A stretch of 5,808 nucleotides of DNA from Methanobacteriota archaeon (lineage in GTDB: Archaea; Thermoplasmatota; Thermoplasmata; RBG-16-68-12), in NCBI GenBank assembly GCA_005878635.1, contig VBLS01000137.1, positions 1-5,808 of the forward strand, read 5' to 3'. Made by a program: the position numbers and the translations under genes. This document shows, piece after piece, positions 4,163 to 5,808 of the stretch. Within the stretch, counting starts at the first letter, position 1. Each line of letters opens with the position of its first letter. The notes under the pieces are model-generated. The model worked only from the letters and a program-made list of their open reading frames with translations. It was not told the origin of the DNA and did no database searches.

Positions 4163-5305
4163 ATGGGCATGGGATTACTTCGATGGCTCCTCTGGCCGCG
4201 GCGCCCGAAATACGAGGAGGACGAGCCGCCGAGGAGGAGGTCGCGGAGCCAACCCCGACGACGGCCACAGTCCCATCGTCCCGGCGTCTATCGGATCGAG
4301 GTCGACGGCGAGGCCGGACGGTTTCACGGGGATGGCGCCCCGTTTTCGTTCTGGTCCTCTTCCCGGATCATCCTGATCCTCTCCTTCCTGCTCTGGTGGA
4401 TCCCGCCGGCCGGCCCCATGATCGCCGGCTACGTCGGCGGCCGCCGCGCGGGCTCGCCGATCAAGGCGGTCATCGCCGCCCTGATGCCGGTCTTCGCGAT
4501 CTACATCGCGAACGTCACGTACGCGCACAACTTCGCGTCCCATCCGGCCGACTTCGTGGCCCAGCTGCCGATGGCGGTGGGCGATGCGGCCGCGAGCATC
4601 CTGCCGTTCCTGATCCCGTACAAGCAGTTCATGATCTCCTACCTGCAGGGCTTCGTGCAGGGCCTGGCGACCACGTTCGGCATGGGGACGAACGGCTACC
4701 TGATGGTCGTGATCTTCGCGTACATCGGCGGGCTCATCGGAGAACAAACCCGCCGCGAGCTCTCCTATCGGACCGGGTCCGGTTCCTCGGTCGGCGTGAA
4801 CCTCGTCCAGCCGGTCATCGGGGCCCGCCCGTACGTGGACGACGAGGAAGAGGCCTACGAAGAGGACGAGGAGATCCACCGGTCCCATCGGCCCCATCGG
4901 GCGAGGGCCCGCGGCCGTCCCACGATCGCCGTGGAGGGCCGCCATCGACGACGCGATCGGGGCGTCCATTTCGAATCCTACCGGAAACTTTCCGCGGACA
5001 CGGACGAGTACCGCGAGCGCCGGTCGGGTCGGAGCCGACGGCGTGCCGATGAGGACGAAGACGACGACGGCGACGAGTTCGTCGCGACCCGGACCCATCG
5101 GATCTCCCATGGCCGCGACGAGGAACCTCGCGAGCCGCGCGAGCACCGGCGGCCCTCGCATGCCCGGGAAGACCGGGAGGACGAGGAAGAGGCGCGGCCC
5201 GAGCCACCGGCCCGCCCGTCCCCGGTCCGCAGCCAGGCCGAGGAGCGCGCGATCCAGAAGTTCGTCGAGCGCGCCCTCCGAAACTACGACCACGCCAAGC
5301 TCTAG
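4163..5305 (+). CDS. Membrane protein with highly charged C-terminal tail, function unknown
   Basis: The product has 380 residues. The N-terminus has a short hydrophobic/aromatic start (MGMGLLRWLLW) and an Arg/Pro-rich stretch to about residue 40. About four membrane segments follow: 68-91 (IILILSFLLWWIPPAGPMIA), 100-119, 136-152 and 179-194. The first ends in a Gly-rich P-x-x-G-P-x-I-A-G-Y-V-G-G-R-R-A-G motif seen in small archaeal membrane proteins of unknown role. From about residue 225 to the end the sequence is a low-complexity mix of Asp/Glu blocks (DDEEEAYEEDEE) and Arg/His/Pro, ending in a probable helix (QAEERAIQKFVERALRNYD). The tail is probably disordered. No enzyme or transporter motif was recognised. 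ATG 4163 is the first start after an in-frame stop at 4127; ATG 4169 is an alternative, and neither has a clear Shine-Dalgarno site. tfs follows 51 bases downstream from its own promoter. Confidence 0.8.
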   Translation: MGMGLLRWLLWPRRPKYEEDEPPRRRSRSQPRRRPQSHRPGVYRIEVDGEAGRFHGDGAPFSFWSSSRIILILSFLLWWIPPAGPMIAGYVGGRRAGSPIKAVIAALMPVFAIYIANVTYAHNFASHPADFVAQLPMAVGDAAASILPFLIPYKQFMISYLQGFVQGLATTFGMGTNGYLMVVIFAYIGGLIGEQTRRELSYRTGSGSSVGVNLVQPVIGARPYVDDEEEAYEEDEEIHRSHRPHRARARGRPTIAVEGRHRRRDRGVHFESYRKLSADTDEYRERRSGRSRRRADEDEDDDGDEFVATRTHRISHGRDEEPREPREHRRPSHAREDREDEEEARPEPPARPSPVRSQAEERAIQKFVERALRNYDHAKL

Positions 5306-5316
5306 ATTCCCAGGAA

Positions 5317-5326
5317 CCTTTTTATC
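5317..5326 (+). promoter_or_regulatory. TATA box of tfs
   Basis: CCTTTTTATC, preceded by AGGAA as a likely TFB-recognition element, is centred about 34 bases before the ATG of tfs. The predicted leader is only about 8 bases, and the bases before the ATG are pyrimidine-rich with no Shine-Dalgarno site, so the message is probably read as a near-leaderless one. Confidence 0.7.
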
Positions 5327-5356
5327 GCACGCCCCTCCTGTCTTGCTGTCTCCCCC

Positions 5357-5671
5357 ATGTTCTGTCCGAAGTGTAGCTCCCTCATGTTCCCCGCGAATGG
5401 GAAACTGCACTGTAATTCCTGCGGGTATGAGCGGTCGGTCTCCGGCAAAGACACGGCGATCGCGAAGGTCGCGCGGCCGGGGAAGGAGAAGCCGAGCGAG
5501 ACCCTCGTCCTCGATGAGATCACGGAGACGCTGCCGAAGACGCGCGTCGAATGCCCGAAGTGCGGACACTACGAGGCCTACTGGGTGATGAGGCAGACCC
5601 GGGCCGCGGACGAACCGACGACACGCATCTATCGATGCGTGAAGTGTCAACACACCTGGCGGGAATACTGA
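5357..5671 (+). CDS. tfs: Transcription factor S (TFS), RNA polymerase transcript-cleavage factor
   Basis: The product has 104 residues, the usual TFS length. The N-terminal zinc ribbon uses C3/C6 (FCPKC) and C19/C22 (CNSCGY), and the C-terminal TFIIS-type ribbon uses C66/C69 (CPKCGH) and C94/C97 (CVKCQHTW). The linker is residues 30-62. The C-terminal ribbon carries QTRAADEPTTRIYRC with the acidic pair D85-E86. In TFIIS-type factors this pair reaches the polymerase active centre and drives cleavage of backtracked RNA, so this copy should be active rather than an inhibitory paralogue. It acts with RNA polymerase to rescue stalled elongation and aid proofreading. The start is secure: the Met-Phe-Cys opening is typical and ATG lies just after the predicted transcription start. 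pcn follows after 72 bases from its own promoter. Confidence 0.97.
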   Translation: MFCPKCSSLMFPANGKLHCNSCGYERSVSGKDTAIAKVARPGKEKPSETLVLDEITETLPKTRVECPKCGHYEAYWVMRQTRAADEPTTRIYRCVKCQHTWREY

Positions 5672-5693
5672 GGCCGACGACCAACCCCGGGAA

Positions 5694-5703
5694 CCTTTAT
5701 AAC
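5694..5703 (+). promoter_or_regulatory. TATA box of pcn
   Basis: CCTTTATAAC, preceded by GGGAA, is nearly the same core as the tfs promoter (shared GGAACCTTT). A start near 5725 is predicted, leaving a leader of roughly 19 bases that carries GGGGGAG at 5731-5737, six bases before the TTG start of pcn. Confidence 0.7.
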
Positions 5704-5743
5704 AGGTGACCGGATTTCCGAGGGAATTCCGGGGGAGCGAGGA

Positions 5744-5808
5744 TTGTTCGAGGGGAAGGTCAAAGCGGATGTCCTCAAGGAGGTCGTCGACGTCGTCTCG
5801 ACCCTCGT
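5744..5808 (+). CDS. pcn: DNA polymerase sliding clamp PCNA, N-terminal fragment (runs off the right edge)
   Basis: Only 21 codons are visible: a TTG start read as Met, then FEGKVKADVLKEVVDVVSTL and a final Val. This matches the first strand and helix of archaeal PCNA, typically of the form MF-x-A-x-(I/V)-x-A-x-x-L-K-x-x-(I/V)-(D/E)-x-(V/I)-S-x-L-V. PCNA is the ring that encircles DNA and tethers replicative polymerases, the flap nuclease and ligase. The TTG start is supported by GGGGGAG six bases upstream and by the alignment of Met-Phe with the family N-terminus. The identification rests on a short segment but is strengthened by the adjacent tfs gene, a pairing found in other archaea. Confidence 0.88.
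   Translation, partial: MFEGKVKADVLKEVVDVVSTL

Noticed and set aside
4175..5653. A 492-codon open frame on the minus strand opposite the membrane-protein and tfs genes
   Set aside because: It mirrors two well-supported plus-strand genes, has a composition dominated by Arg/Gly/Asp from G+C-rich codons, and lacks a recognisable domain. It is a G+C-driven shadow.
1..5808. CRISPR array, insertion sequence or integrase gene
   Set aside because: No regularly spaced repeats, no transposase or tyrosine-recombinase motifs, and no terminal inverted repeats were seen in any frame.

Overview
The window is archaeal chromosomal DNA of high G+C content. The evidence is: TATA-type boxes about 25-30 bases ahead of several genes; little or no 5' leader on several transcripts; two tRNA genes without an encoded CCA end, one carrying a short intron one base 3' of its anticodon; transcript-cleavage factor TFS; and the first 21 codons of the sliding clamp PCNA. 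G+C-rich codon use, the tfs-pcn neighbourhood and the protein types suit an uncultured Thermoplasmatota-like lineage. That placement is an inference and would need a tree.

Left part (1-1800). The minus strand carries the start of a secreted, beta-propeller-like protein that runs off the left edge. It is followed by tRNA-Phe(GAA) on the plus strand, an alpha/alpha-toroid (prenyltransferase/squalene-cyclase-repeat-like) protein on the minus strand, and intron-containing tRNA-Tyr(GUA) on the plus strand. The toroid gene and tRNA-Tyr diverge from one intergenic region holding a TATA box for each.

Middle (1800-2640). Directly behind tRNA-Tyr lies a two-gene cassette: a small winged-helix protein and a RelE-fold protein, which looks like a type II toxin-antitoxin module. 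Its promoter sits inside a 35-bp dyad centred on base 1850, a good candidate for the autoregulatory operator. The last bases of tRNA-Tyr recur exactly 800 bases downstream, just beyond the toxin gene, as expected if the cassette entered the tRNA 3' end. No integrase is present.

Middle-right (2640-4110). A flavin-reductase-domain protein and a small cupin are probably co-transcribed; a two-CBS-domain protein converges on them from the minus strand. The CBS gene and the next gene to the right appear to share a self-complementary TATA box, TATTAATA.

Right (4110-5808). A membrane protein with a long, very charged C-terminal tail precedes tfs and pcn. The last two have strong, similar promoters (GGAACCTTT core). 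The predicted tfs transcript has a very short leader, while pcn has a short leader with a Shine-Dalgarno site and a TTG start. This is a transcription/replication housekeeping neighbourhood.

The most interesting item is the tRNA-Tyr-linked wHTH/RelE cassette with its dyad operator and flanking repeat. The rest is mainly ordinary chromosome with a few proteins of unknown function.
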